A stretch of DNA of 64,000 bases. Source: Sarocladium kiliense (taxonomy: Eukaryota > Ascomycota > Sordariomycetes > Hypocreales > Sarocladiaceae). The notes under the pieces are model-generated. The model saw only the letters and a program-made list of their open reading frames with translations, searched no databases and had not been told where the DNA came from. The first letter of the stretch is position 1. Each line of letters starts with the position of its first letter. The position numbers and the translations under genes are program-made. Positions 22,394 to 34,562 of this stretch are shown piece by piece. Where the stretch lies: the NCBI GenBank assembly GCA_030734395.1, contig JAUZTG010000042.1, positions 2,232,001 through 2,296,000 of the forward strand, given 5' to 3'.

Positions 22394-24964
22394 TTGGAAC
22401 AGCACAAAGTAACGACTCACCCACTAGCTACTGGTGAGCCCTCCATCGAAGAGCAAATGGCTGGCAACGGCCGCACACCAATCGCTTGTCAGCAGTGTTC
22501 GAAGGCCAAGGCAGGGTGTGACAAAAAGCGGCCATGCAGCAGGTGCAAAGCGAAGCGATTCCCATGTCAACCCAGGTTTGCTCGCAGGACAACAAAGGAC
22601 GCTTCCCAACAGAAGTATCGTACTTCACGTCGACGAGCCTCAGTCACCTTTCTCTTGGGGGGCTCGCATCAGACACCCACGGGAAACCATCCTCATCATG
22701 AGGACACAGACGCACCGAACGAATTGAATCAGCCTAGCATGACAAAGCCGGTTGCCGGGACATCGACTCACGACTTCTGTCCAGCTACGGTGCCTATGAC
22801 GTGCTCGTCTCCACGTACGCCTCCATACATACAGCCCGACTCTCCCAGTATGATTTTGGCAGATGTGTTGGGAGGCAACATGCAGGAGCAGGAACAATGT
22901 GAGGGAGTGTCGTCATCAGTTCCGCTGAGAAACAGTGATCACGACGATTCGTTCGATACATTCTCATCACTGCCACTGTCATCTGGCTTCCTTCCCACAC
23001 CAGCATTATCACCGACAGAAGTTCAGGCTCCAGAATTTCCCATCGTGAACGGCCGGCGTACCCCAGGAAACACTTTTCGAACCTCTGTGACCGAAGACAC
23101 GGTATGTGGATCAAAAGCAGCCGTATCTTTCACCTCAAAAACGCCTTTCGAGGACTGGCCTGTGGCGAGTTGTACAACTCGTTGTACCACGCAGTCTGGA
23201 AAGCAGGGCTTTTCAGGACGAGTGGACGCCACGAACTGGCTTTTCCACAGGCTTTGTCAGCCCAGTCCCTGGGAAAACCTTGATCTACACATAGCCAAGA
23301 TGACTGGAAGGGAAGTGTACAGCCCTGAGACTGTATCGGATCATCTGATGGAGCATTTGGCAAAAGCCTTCATCCGCAGGTTACGTGACTTCCTTGGCGA
23401 AAGGTACAGTCAGTCCCAGGCGACTGAATGGGCAGCCTCAGCAGGAGCATTTCCTCAAATGCTTCCTTCTCGACACAGTCTTCGGCATATCATAGCGAGT
23501 GGCCTCACGGCACTCGGCCATCAGCCGCTGCTCGCTGAAGATGCTGTCTCCTGTCAAGGCGGGCAATGTGAGAAGAGCTCCCAGGCCACTCTGCCGTTGA
23601 TATTTGCCCAGGGGCTCCTCTTAATCAACCACCGAGATGCGCAGCGCCTTGCCTTAGGCATACTGGGATGTGAGAAAGAGCGGACATTGGGTCAGGTCGG
23701 CCTCGAACTTGGATCAAGCACATACCAAACAGATTTGTTCCAAATCGTGGCAGCCTGGAGCGGCTGCGGTTGGTTGATGGGCGCTGCACTATTCCATCAT
23801 CGCATCACCTCAGCCGTGTGTACTCAGATTTCTTCCTTTTCTTCTAAACTCTACTGACACTAGATGTAGTATGGCTATTATCCTTGTGGCGGATTGCAAC
23901 TAAAGGGGGGGCATGATGTCCATACTGCGGCTTTGCAGTTCAGCATATTATTCGATGAGCGTCCTGCACAACTCCTCCATGGAGCTCCCTTATCTCTAAG
24001 GACACCTGGATTCGAAGCCCTCGAAGGACAGCAATTCGTCGCGAGAGCTACGATGATAGCCCAAGGCTGGTTCAGGGACACATTTCATGAGGCTCCTGAT
24101 ACACATATTGCTACCATTGACAGCAATCTCACGGAGCAGAATATAGGTGCCCTTCTCGCTGAGATCCACGGTCGGGCATACTCTATCCGAGAAGCATCAC
24201 ACATGATCTGCGCCGAGGGCAGATCATGCACAGGCGGCTGTCGGGGCACGCAAACTGTATCTCGTATAGATGATGTTCTTACGAGATGGTATCGCAGCTT
24301 CGGGGAAGTCGTTTGCCAACCATCTGAGCAAGCAGAGACGCAAGAAATGTTGATCTTGTACTCCTTGCTATGGCTCACAACGCTAGCTGATGTTCCTACG
24401 CTCGAGCGAACAGCACGACGAGATGCGGAAGATGAGACAAACATCGGCACACAGGCTGGTGCTCAGACCGAACGAGACATGGCTCTTAAACAAGTCCATT
24501 GCGGCCAAGTCTTTCGAATCCTGCAACAAGTCAGGGAACGCCCTCCTTTATGGTGGCCGTTGGCCGTATATCGAGCGACTTTGATTCTATGGGCTACGAG
24601 CCTCACACCCTGCAGCATTGATAGAAGCCCTACGATAGATCCGAGCATCATTCTAAAGTCTGACATCGGGCCCATGATTTGGTCTGCCGCTGTCGCGATC
24701 AATGAATTACCTTTGGATCATGAACACATACAAGCCTTTCTCGATCTTCGGGATGACATAAATCCAGGGTTGACTACTGGAGACGGCACCACGGTCGGAC
24801 TCCACGATCCCGAGCAGGTTCTAGGGTATGGTATTGCTTTCTTGGACCAAGGGCCGCCGTCCTTGCTGAGAGATGGGGTGTTGGCCCGCTTGAAGGTGTT
24901 AGAAGAGGCGTGGCATGGACAGGTCGGCCCCAAGGCAGAGTCTACGCCTTCCTCAATGGAGTAG
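22394..24964 (+). CDS. Zn(II)2Cys6 transcription factor (838 aa)
   Basis: Two exons: 22394-23815 and 23870-24964, with a 54 bp phase-0 intron (GTGTGT to GATGTAG, CTGAC branch point). The binuclear zinc cluster is perfect: Cys32, 35, 42, 48, 51 and 58, spaced C-x2-C-x6-C-x5-C-x2-C-x6-C. A Ser/Pro-rich region follows to about residue 250, then a large helical fungal regulatory domain. Motifs seen are AAWSGCGWLMG just before the splice and YGYYPCGGLQLKGGHDVHTA and LQFSILFDERPAQLLHG after it. I recall the same signature from a family of uncharacterised filamentous-fungus regulators. An alternative start is Met22 (22457), directly before the zinc cluster. Target genes are unknown; no intact enzyme cluster is adjacent, only an SDR relic 1.3 kb downstream. 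Confidence 0.9.
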
Positions 24965-26257
24965 GTCGGACGCGCCAAGGGATGTAAAAAGGGTTCCCGA
25001 ACACAACAGTCACCAGTGCTGAACATGGCTCTGCAATGTGGCGCCTGAGCTGGAAGATCCGGCGGTGGTATACTTGGGACAAGCAGTGAACTGCGTCATT
25101 TGGGCAAAGCGCTGCCTGCAAAGCGTCATAAAAGTGGTGGCGGCATGATGGCCGCGGTTTGTACGCGTGACGGCAAGTCGATTCAAACAGCATCGAGACT
25201 AGGTCGACTATTCTTAGCAAAGGGTGATGTGTTACTAGCAGTAACTCGTGAAAGTAGGCTTGCCTATCTTTATAGTGAATCTATCCACCGCTTCCGTCTC
25301 ACCATTTCGAGCGATTTACGTTTGATCTGCTTTTACGGATTGCCAGACGTGGACGGGCCTGCAGAAACACGTGGTCCTGGAAGTCGACTTAAGTTATCTA
25401 TGGAGCTGCATATTAGCCAACCCACACATATGGCGTCGATCATCTCAGCCGCTAGGGTTGATTGAATCTTGAGTTCTGCTCGTTGCTGGACCTGCCTACA
25501 CGAGTTGCCCGAATGCGCTGCTGAACCAGCTTGTCCTTGTCGGATCGATGATCCAACTTTGAAGCGCAGTACAGCGCGTCGCTGGTTCTGACTGCCAAGT
25601 CACAGCTCAAGATGTAGCAATCAAGCCGCCGCCAAATGAAGCCATCAGAGCGAGCGATGGTCATGGCGATCGGGTGGTTACGGCGATCTGGAAGATCAGC
25701 ATCGTGGGATCCTCGACGCAGGGCAGAAAGCCACAGGTATATAAATATCATTCCTTCCAATCTATGATGCACCTTCCCTGGAGGCTATTGGATAGTCTGT
25801 AATATAGTTGCAGTGGAAGTTCAGCTGGGGGTTCTACAGGGCGTAAGCGCGGCGGATCTCTGGCCCCTCACGGTGCAGCAGCGCAGGAGAGAACGCCCTG
25901 TGAGCTCGATTTAGGAACTAATACTGCACCTTTTGGGGTAACATCTACACCAGAAATGGCCAGTAGCAGGCTCAGCATGGGTTCCGTGGAGCAGGTTGCA
26001 TACTCAACGGGTCAACTGGCGCTAGGGGCAGTGAGCTGCAGCAAGCAACCATGACCGCTGTTGATCATCGTGCGGGACGAAAGGCAGGAGTTCAGCTCGA
26101 AAGGGTCAAAGTCGAATTAACTTCCCGTCTTAGGGAAGAGAAGTCTATCGATGCTTTTCGGTTGAATGGATACATACGACGCCACTGACGTGAGCACAGA
26201 GACTGAAGTAGACAGACACCCTTGGGAACCAGCTCAATTACACCCCCCTCCTTCATA
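24965..26257. other. Intergenic, nothing recognised
   Basis: About 1.3 kb after the Zn2Cys6 gene. Frames are short and broken on both strands. It may include further decayed sequence, given the relic that follows. Confidence 0.45.
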
Positions 26258-26665
26258 ATGTCAGCACGCCTGACAACTCCAGGCAGCGAATCAGCGCCCG
26301 GCAGTTGCCTATGGTTCGTCACCGGAACACGACTGAGGCTGTGTGTCAGACGGGAAAGAATACGCATCACTGCTACTCTATATGATAGTTTACGATTGGT
26401 CCTAGGGACGATCCACCTCGCGCACTGGAGGACTTCTCAGACGGCGTTTGGGAATGATGGCAAGTTTGTCGGTTGGATCTTACAAACTCTATGTGCCGCC
26501 ATGAACCAAGTTCCTCCAGCGATGTCACAGTATCGGAGGGATGTATTCGTGTCGACAGATTGTAGGACGATGCCGGGAAAGCTCGCGGCGTTACGAGCGC
26601 TGGGTGCCCGAACACCATGGTGCTATCCGTTCTCCTACAGTCAGTACGATGTCAATAGAGCTTGA
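26258..26665 (+). pseudogene. Broken short-chain dehydrogenase (SDR) fragment
   Basis: From the ATG at 26258 the frame reads MSARLTTPGSESAPGSCLWF, then VTGT: the start of the Rossmann glycine motif of classical SDRs, which normally continues TGxxxGIG. It then diverges (RLRLCVRRERIRITATLYD). About 190 bases later the same frame shows RTMPGKLAALRALGART, which matches the second beta-alpha unit of these SDRs. After the frame ends, another frame gives CIDDNPCGCHVQS, faintly like the IDVLVNNAG motif. The NNAG and YxxxK active-site motifs are not intact. I read this as a decayed SDR with an internal insertion or rearrangement. It could instead be chance resemblance of short segments, so confidence is modest. 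Confidence 0.4.
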
Positions 26666-28131
26666 AGTAGTCTTTGTATCGATGATAACCCCTGTGGTTG
26701 TCATGTCCAGAGCGTTTCTTCGCGGTATAATAAGAGAAACGCAGACCAACGATATTGGATATTATGATGTATGCCAAATAGTCGTAGCTCATGTGCCTCA
26801 TTTCCGACTCTCAAGACTTTGCACAACTACATATGAAGGCTCATCTCTGAAGAACCCTCGCTGGTGTTGAACTAAATACAAATATTGTGATGAGCGAGAG
26901 TCGAGTTAGCCAGAAGTTGTAGTCTCTGTATAGAGAAATAGTTGCCATAAAGACAAGGACAGCCTCGCTCAAGCTGTGAGCTTATCTGAGCATTCCCAGG
27001 AGCGCAAGAAATGCCATGCCATTAATTCGAACTCTGCTCGGACTGTCTTCCTGTGGGATTTGGCTCTGCGCATCAAGGATGCCATAATCGAATGGTGCAC
27101 TGAGACATTCATTCTTACAGGGAGCTGATTTTGGCGTTGCAGGTAGAAAGAGCCGTACGCACCCGAACATGGCACGCGACAGAAAAGCATGCTGTAGTTT
27201 AGAACTTGCGAGACTCTGATAAAATGAGAGGAGCCGGTCGTACTGAATACTTACCTGATACGCCTTACATGATTGACTGGGATCACAACCGCGAGGGTTT
27301 GACGCATCCCCGGAGTAGCATAACGTGCAATTGACAAATCCATACCTACTCCGTAACCTGAGTCATGAACAGTAGCCAGGGCACAGGGTACATCTCTGAC
27401 AATTACACAACCACCCACAGCGTCTTCTTTGCATCTGCCTTGCCGCTCAGCTTCGTCTCGGGCTCCTCTCCATGGAGAACACCGGTCCAATTAACGATGA
27501 ATGGCTTCCGAAGTTCCTACATCTATTGCCCAGGACAGGAAGTCCTGTCTCTGTCCTGTAAGCATACGGCGACGGGCGCAGCCTCTCCCGCTGTATCCCT
27601 GTCGGCCGGCTGACTGTGTCAACGCCTTGGATCTCCCTATTCCCACACCCTCCCTCCCTCCATGGTTGCCAGTGGCCTTCGCTTTCTTCTTGTTCCTCGT
27701 TCTTGGAGCAATCAGGTACTAGTGTAACTAGTTCTTCTTGGGCGAAGTCTTGCTGTGTGCTTGTCCCACGTTTCCCCTTCTCCAAGTCCATTCGCTTGCG
27801 GTATCGTCCTCGGAATTTCGGTGCTATTGCTCTTGTTATTGCCATAACCTTGGCAAACAAAGTCCCTCTCGTTCTCCATCCTCTGACCGCGCGACAGACA
27901 GTTCCACCCCATCATCAGCTGGCTTTGCCCGCGTGTGCAACTCGTATTTCCGGCCCCCAATCACACAGTAAGCTCAGTGTGCATAGAAACAGTCGGGTCA
28001 TGGCTCCCGGTGAGAGACACGCGACTTACACGCCGCCTTCACCCTCCATCGGCTTCCCGCGGCGACCACAATGACTCCCCGCTGCCGGCTCGTCTGACAT
28101 TGACCGATTTCCTGGCTTGTCTGGTTGGTCT
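26666..28131. other. Upstream region of the second Zn2Cys6 gene, distal part
   Basis: No gene supported. From about 27,400 the plus strand becomes strongly pyrimidine-rich (many TCC, CTC and CCC runs), as is usual for promoters and leaders of filamentous fungi. Confidence 0.45.
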
Positions 28132-28190
28132 GACATGGACATGGACATGGACATGGACATGGACATGGACACGGACACGGACACGGACAT
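28132..28190 (+). repeat. Hexanucleotide microsatellite (GACATG)6(GACACG)3
   Basis: Six exact GACATG units (28132-28167) are followed by three GACACG units (28168-28185) and a partial GACAT. The unit change from T to C in the last three copies shows independent expansion of a variant unit. It lies 638 bases upstream of the ATG of the Zn2Cys6 gene at 28828. All six frames across it are open, so short frames there are repeat artefacts. Confidence 0.95.
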
Positions 28191-28827
28191 TCACACCCCT
28201 CCCCCTTCTGGTTGCCTTCACATTTCCCTCTCCTCGCACTCTCGACTTCGCACAGCCTTACCACGGCCCCATGTCTCCCGCACGGCACCACCCCTGTGCC
28301 GCTCTTGACCCCAGTCATGCTTCTTCTTTCATCATAGCTGTGCCTATCGCTGCAAGGTTCTCGGCCACTATCAATGACGGGGTGGGGGTGGAGGGCCTGT
28401 TCTCATCGTAACACATGGCCCTCCCAGCCAGCATACCACCCGTGGAAGAGTATTGGACAGAAACAGAGCCCGATCCTGATGCGATGCCCCATGTTTGTAT
28501 ATATCGACGCATGCCGTGGCCACCATCTTTGCTCCATGCAGGACCCTCCTTCTCTTCATTCATATCATGCCCAGCTTTGCGTTCTCTTCAAGCCGTACAC
28601 CGGCTGTTTCCCCTTCCTGGAGAACTCCCTCTGTGCTGCTCCGAGGTTGATCTTGCGCGCCAATCATAAAAGTATCACAGTCCGAGCCAGCGTCGCAGGG
28701 CGTGCATCATATTAAGAAGGTATAGCATTCAACCACTGTACCTTGTCACGAACCCGAGCAATCCAGGTGATCAACTGCGAGAAAGAGAAGCAAGGAATCA
28801 GAGTCAAACACACCTGTCGGTCGTACA
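28191..28827. promoter_or_regulatory. Promoter and leader region of the Zn2Cys6 gene at 28828
   Basis: Pyrimidine-rich sequence with several short upstream ATG-initiated frames, possibly a long 5' leader with uORFs. No operator recognised. Confidence 0.35.
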
Positions 28828-31515
28828 ATGTCGGCTGCCAAGCATCGGCTGAGGCGATCGTGCGCCTTCTGTCGTGCACGAAAGATCAAATGTTCCAACG
28901 AAGCCATCTGTGAAGCCTGCCGCAGACAAGGCGCGGATTGTATTTACGACTTCGAAACCACCCGTTGCAAGCTTCGCAATAGCAGCCGGGACAGGTCAAC
29001 TGGCCTTCCAAGCACGCCACCTGGGCCTCGCCTCTCCATCAGCGCCTCTTCGTCTGCCAGTCCTGTCATTGGCAGCAGACAAGCGGGCTTGAATCAGCCT
29101 GGTGCCTTCAGCACAGGCGTTGATGTAGAGAGTGTGGCTGCAGCGCTCGATCAGACCTTCCTCGACAACTTTGCGCCTCAAGAGCAGTCTTTCCGGGATC
29201 AGTCACGGCCATCGTCATCTTCACACGCCTCGGAGAGGGATCCCGATCCTGAAGCCATCGACACATCATCGTCGCAGCCTCGAATGAGCAGTGCTATCAC
29301 GGACACCGGCGTCCTCTCACTGGTTGCCCACGACCTCATCAGTCTTGTAGCAGATCAGTTCGGATCCCTGGGCAGCTACCACGTCGAAACTGGGCAAGCA
29401 CAGTTCTTTCTGTCAGCACTTGCCAACGATCAGACCCAGACCATGTTTGACGAATGCCACACCGCCAACGACTCGACATCGGACGTGGGCCCCCTCGCTG
29501 AGCTTGGCCAGCGCCAGCAAACTCAGCTCATCGACGTATGGTACTCAACTCATCCCCTCTCGTTCACCGTCTCCAAGACTCTTCTCCTGCGCGAACTACG
29601 TGACGGAACACACGATGATGTTCTCCTGGCTGTTATCCTTGGGGAAGCCAGCATTCGCGTTGGGAACCAAACTCGAGGACGAATCTTGCTCCGATGGGCT
29701 GCCACACAGCTTCGCTCTCGTCCGATTCGCGGAATCCAGCTTACACAGAATGGGACAGTCTCGGCAGACGATTCAGCAGCTGTCTTCAGCGGCATATCCA
29801 CTCGCATCTTTCACGACATAGCCACAACACAAGCCCTAGTGCTTCTAGGCTGGCATGCCCTCACATCATCCCAGATGCGACGAGCCATCTGCTACATTGG
29901 CCTCGCAGGTGCACTTGTGACGGACTTGAAGGAACAAATCTCCACAACAGCTGACCCCAAAGCATCGAGTCGCATCAACGGTATTGACGTCTTCGAAGTA
30001 GAGAAGGAGCTTATTGACCACATCTATTGGACCACGTATGCCATCTGTCTCTGGGCCTTTGTCCAGACTGGAAACCAACAGTTTGCGCCACCTCTCCCAG
30101 CCGCCCAACCTTCCATCTTCGCCCCTTCATCTGAGGATACATCAGTCGTTATCAGGTTAGACAAGATCTCCGACAACTTCAACACATTGCACACGCAGAA
30201 GGCTGCTATACGCGAGACATGGCCGCTTGCCCACATCGCTAGCGTTGTTGCATACATATGCACCTTCTATCCAGCCGAGTCGGGTATCCTACAGCGGCAA
30301 GACAGTCAATCTGTTCCTAGACTGACAGCCCTCAATGACCCCCTTCCAAATGCAGGGATCGATATGGTCTGTCACGAGGTCACGAGAGTTTTGACAAAGA
30401 GCATCAGCCACTTCAACAACCAGGCTGGCGACTCCATCTCTCGCAGCCTTGTTCTGGCCGCCTACCATACTCTTTCCATCCATTTCCTCTTTCCAGCTCA
30501 GAAAGAGGGAGCCATGAACCCCGATGTGATTGACCTTTTCTGCTCATCGGCGCAGGAGATTCTCAAGAGCATAGGCGCTTTAGACGAGCATCCGGAGCGG
30601 CATTTCATCACCGGGGGGTTATCTCAGCCACTTCTTACGTCAATGCTTACCCTGAGCTTGGACACTTGTTCAAGAGCCTTGGGCTCAGCGTTGCAACAAG
30701 AGAGCAAGTTGAACGATACAGACGAGGGCAGGTTGGTGTCCTTGGTTCAGAGCCTTCATACATCAAGTAAACATGAGTCCTTGGGCCAATTCACCAAGCT
30801 TCGGATGGTGAGAAAGCAGCTCAAGGCATTCGTTCGCTTGTTGGGCGAGCAGGAGACCCAAGATCCAGTCCAATCGCCGCCCTATGATGCTGCCGCCACA
30901 ATATTCCCGATCAGAGTCGACAGCTCTACTTCCCATATCGGCAATCAAAACTCTAGCAGTCTAGATAAGACATCGAGCGCGCAACCAATGCTGGTGGCAC
31001 CGTCCATGACCTTGCCATCTCCTCGCGAGTCTGTATCTGCTTCGGCTAGCAGCACTCCGAGTTCAGAGCACTTGTCTCAAGCTAGTACGGCAGCTTTGGA
31101 CGCTCAAGCCCTATTGTCGACTACTCAAGACACAAACAAGATGACCTCGCCTTTGCTATCGGGTCCAGTCATGCCACAGATTCAGCAACAGCCTACAACC
31201 ATGCCCTTCAACCCAAACAGCGCTGGGTTAGTGAGTCCGGGAGATGTCTTCAAGCCATCTTGGCAAACAATGGGACCAGATGGGCTCTTTGAAGGGGCAA
31301 GGATGATGAAACACAGCCAGATAAGTTTCTCTCAAGCGACTCCGGTCATGGCGACAACCTCGGCACTCGCCGGGGGACCACTTCTGCAAGGGACATCGTG
31401 GCTCCCGCAATTGTCATCCGAAACGATGATGGATATTGATATGGTTACGGGCGCACCTTGGGGGGACTGGTCAAATTCGAATCCCGAAGCATCAGCGGGA
31501 GGTGCTTGGACCTAA
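28828..31515 (+). CDS. Zn(II)2Cys6 transcription factor, large (895 aa)
   Basis: Single exon. The zinc cluster begins almost at the N-terminus: Cys12, 15, 22, 28, 31 and 38, in RRSCAFCRARKIKCSNEAIC and the following EACRRQGADC. A Ser-rich linker leads into a helical regulatory domain of the fungal transcription factor type (about 150-560), with a plausible core at LIDVWYSTHPLSFTVSKTLL, WHALTSSQMRRAICYIGLAG and the IYWTTYAICLWAFVQTGNQ segment. The C-terminal 250 residues are Ser/Thr/Gln/Pro-rich low complexity ending in short acidic and Trp patches (MMDIDMVTGAPWGDW), a likely activation domain. I do not recognise a named orthologue. It resembles the xylanolytic-activator-like class only in general layout. 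Confidence 0.92.
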   Translation: MSAAKHRLRRSCAFCRARKIKCSNEAICEACRRQGADCIYDFETTRCKLRNSSRDRSTGLPSTPPGPRLSISASSSASPVIGSRQAGLNQPGAFSTGVDVESVAAALDQTFLDNFAPQEQSFRDQSRPSSSSHASERDPDPEAIDTSSSQPRMSSAITDTGVLSLVAHDLISLVADQFGSLGSYHVETGQAQFFLSALANDQTQTMFDECHTANDSTSDVGPLAELGQRQQTQLIDVWYSTHPLSFTVSKTLLLRELRDGTHDDVLLAVILGEASIRVGNQTRGRILLRWAATQLRSRPIRGIQLTQNGTVSADDSAAVFSGISTRIFHDIATTQALVLLGWHALTSSQMRRAICYIGLAGALVTDLKEQISTTADPKASSRINGIDVFEVEKELIDHIYWTTYAICLWAFVQTGNQQFAPPLPAAQPSIFAPSSEDTSVVIRLDKISDNFNTLHTQKAAIRETWPLAHIASVVAYICTFYPAESGILQRQDSQSVPRLTALNDPLPNAGIDMVCHEVTRVLTKSISHFNNQAGDSISRSLVLAAYHTLSIHFLFPAQKEGAMNPDVIDLFCSSAQEILKSIGALDEHPERHFITGGLSQPLLTSMLTLSLDTCSRALGSALQQESKLNDTDEGRLVSLVQSLHTSSKHESLGQFTKLRMVRKQLKAFVRLLGEQETQDPVQSPPYDAAATIFPIRVDSSTSHIGNQNSSSLDKTSSAQPMLVAPSMTLPSPRESVSASASSTPSSEHLSQASTAALDAQALLSTTQDTNKMTSPLLSGPVMPQIQQQPTTMPFNPNSAGLVSPGDVFKPSWQTMGPDGLFEGARMMKHSQISFSQATPVMATTSALAGGPLLQGTSWLPQLSSETMMDIDMVTGAPWGDWSNSNPEASAGGAWT

Positions 31516-32393
31516 GGGCAGAGTCGAAGTTCCGAACACAAAGAGATGGCCTATATCTACAACCAGGCAAAAGGACACCAAATTGCGGCAGGGACATTGC
31601 AGTGCAATGGCTAGAAGCGAAGCCGAAACCACTTCGGAATATGAATCATGGGAAATGGCTCAACATCCTGACATGATCATTCAACACCATGCTGCCAGCC
31701 GGATTGCAGGGCTTGGCACATCTCCGTTGTACGAAATTTATGTCGAGTCTCTGGCTCATATACACGTGTTTTATTTCGTATCAATGTTTGCTCCAGGCGC
31801 AGGAATAGTATAAACAACGTGGTTGGCATGAGCAGGTGTCCATCATGTCATGACAAGCTTTGCATGGGTTTGGGATGGGAAAGGGGGCATATTGGTAGGA
31901 CCATCGACACACATGAACAGACGGAATTTGGTACAACAGGGAACTCAGCAATGGGACGTGTCCTTACTCGAACTGATGGTAATAGTGATGGCCTCTGAAA
32001 ACACAATGTCCACACTACGGGTGGTGAGTAGTCTTCTCGTAGGAATCAATCGTGATTGTTAGGATCACCTACTGAAAACATCGTCTTCGCATAAGCTTTC
32101 AGGCGTTTCAAAATGTCGTGCCACGCCGTACAGAAGATTCCGTTATCGAATTCAAGATGTTTGGAGATGCATGGGATCTTTAGGTGCCTGAGATGTGGTC
32201 AGGACAGGGCAACACGACCGAAGACGTAGAATACTTGTGCGTCACTCCTCTTATTCGCTGAAAATGCTGATGCTTGTGTTGCAAATAAGATTCTCCTCAT
32301 ATATACATGCCATTGAAGCTCTATCATTCCGTCATAAGATGCACCTCCCCGCCATATTGCTGATGCCGACCCCAAGGTCTTTCCTATCCCTCA
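31516..32393. other. Intergenic between convergent genes
   Basis: The Zn2Cys6 gene and the TinC-like gene converge on this 0.9 kb. It should be 3' flank. No gene supported. Confidence 0.5.
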
Positions 32394-34562
32394 CTACGCC
32401 ACCGTTCCAGATATTAGACCTTGCAGCTCCAGAGGACTGAGTGTACTCCTGCGCCTAGACGCCGCCTTGCTAGTCCTGCGTTCTCGCTTCCGCTTCTCAG
32501 GCTTCGGCTGCGCTTCCTCTTCTCCCTCAGGTCTATGTTGGTCCTCCCCAGCCACCACGACGTTCTTCACGGGGTCCACATCGGCCTGCTTATCATCCTC
32601 CACTGCCTGCTCCTTCGCCTTTGGAACTTCCAGTGTTGGCTTCTGGGTAGTGCGCGCCGCCCTTGCGGCACGGAGCTTTGCCCGCACGCGAGCTGCGTCA
32701 GCCTCCTTCTCCGAGGCGGCGAGTTTGGCTGCGATTGTGGCCATGGTCAGGGGACTCTGTTGTGGTTCGGCGTTGCGCGGCAGGGGCAGGCGTGATGGAC
32801 CTCTGCGTGGCGTGTGTTTTAGACCATGGTGTTCCTGACTTTGCGAACGCTCAGGCTCTGTATCAACCGAAGTCTTGACAAGCAGAGCTTCATCAAGTGA
32901 CGAAGTGGAGAAATTTCGTTGTCCCTCTTCATTCTCGACAGCGGTCTCAGACTGCGTGACTGTGCTCGAAGGCTGCAGCTTCGGGCGCCCCAGTGCTGGC
33001 TTGAGCAGTTCCACTGGAGGAGCGATGTCTCTCGTCTTCTCCTCGGTGATCGTGGTGAAATCTATTTGTGGCTTTCGCATTTTCGGGTTCCGTACAGCTC
33101 CCCGGTTCCCAGCTGTGCTCGAGTTCCGCAACGGACTCAGCTGTGGTGGCTCTGGCAACGGCGAAGAATCGAGTGAATCGTTCAAATCTGGCTGTGCGGT
33201 TGACTCTTGAAGGACCTCGAAGTTTGGTTCCTCAACATCGTATTCTTCGAGAGGGACGTCATCTTCTGCAGCACTGAGCTCCGCGCTGCTGTCAACATAA
33301 TCTTCTGCGTGTCCTCGGTATGCCTCTGCCGGTACAAGATGTAGAGACTCTGGGTTGGATGGGCATGGTGAAGCCTCTCGCTGCATCATGGACTCCTCTT
33401 CGTTCTCCTCGACGACAGCTGACAAGCCGAAGTCAGCATAGTGTGCGGCATCGGTATTGTGTCGTGTCTTCGCCGGGCTCAGTCGCAGGCTCATCATCAT
33501 CTCATCTTCGTCTACAGGCTTGCCGCTTGCTGCCATACGCTTCCGCCAGGTATCGATGAGCAATACGGCATCTTTCCATCGGTCCTCCATTTTCACCCAA
33601 CCATCTTTGAGGCGGGCAATCTCCTCTTCTCGTAGCATGACCTCTTCGATCGGTACGAATGACGGGTTCGTGAGTATGGTCTTCATGTGTTCCAGCACAG
33701 AGTCCAGCTCTGCTGACATTTCGTCCCATCCCGGCTGCTTGACAACGTGCCCACCCGAGCTCTCTTCGCTGACGAAACCGCTCATCTCCCGTAGTTGAAC
33801 CATAGTGTGTCGCATCGCTGTCAGAATCGCCTCGTTCTCCTCGCTCAAGTTTGCAGCCAAGTTCGCCAGGAAAGCATTGGTTTCATCGCGAAGCGAGTAG
33901 CCGTCGGCCGATGGGCTCACACCTTTCGTGGGAGTGTTCTTTTCGCTGCGCACATCTCCGGTGACATGGATGGTTGTGATAGCAGGGTTGGGCCTCGCAC
34001 CGCGCGCGCGCCCAGCTTCACCGAGTTGTTTCTTCAGGCTGTCAATTTGGCGGTCTCTTCTGCGGACCTCTGTGGCGCACGAGGCGCGGGCTTGTGCCAC
34101 CAGAGCCTTCGTCCGAATCACTTCCTCCTTGAGGCCGCGTGCTGCAGCCTCTGCTGATTTGAGCTGCGTCTTGAGGGCAGCTTCCGAAGCCTCTGCAAGT
34201 TCCAGTTTCCTTTTCGCCTCGTTGGCTTTCTCTGTCAATGCGGAGATATCTTTGACTTGTCGCAGGTTCTCGGTGCGGATGGCTCGCATGGTCGTGGAGA
34301 GGGTCTCGCGATGCTCGGCATCTTTCTGCTCGTCGAGTTAGCAACAATGCAGCTCTGCGATAATATGGAGGTTTCATACGTCACGTCGCAGAATCAGGTC
34401 GTTGACAACGCTCATGATGCGCCCCATGGTCGCAGACATGTCGCCGTCTCCCGCAGCCGGGTCAGCAAAGTCAATGCTCTGGCCATCTCGTAGCAGGCCA
34501 CGGGATAGCAGCTGATTGTTGATGTACAGCGAGGCTGTGCGTAGGTTGTTTGTGTCGATCAT
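32394..34562 (-). CDS. TinC/ADIP-like coiled-coil protein (NIMA-interactive type, 704 aa)
   Basis: Two exons: 34562-34380 and 34325-32394, with a 54 bp phase-0 intron (GTATGA to GAGCAG). The N-terminus has NLRTASLYINNQLLSRGLLR and then a helix (MGRIMSVVNDLILRRD) that reads on through the splice into KDAEHRETLSTTMRAIRTEN. This is the Afadin- and alpha-actinin-binding (ADIP) type region, followed by a long coiled coil with REEEIARLKDGWVKMEDRW. The rest is acidic, Ser/Pro-rich and disordered, with a basic tail (KRKRERRTSKAASRRR). Proteins of this layout are called NIMA-interactive TinC in Aspergillus, where they link the mitotic kinase NIMA to microtubule-organising structures. Function here is inferred from that resemblance. 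It is head-to-head with the DUF92 gene. Confidence 0.85.

Noticed and set aside
28132..28190. Asp-Met or Cys-Pro repeat proteins over the microsatellite
   Set aside because: A hexanucleotide repeat leaves every frame open, so these repeat peptides are artefacts.
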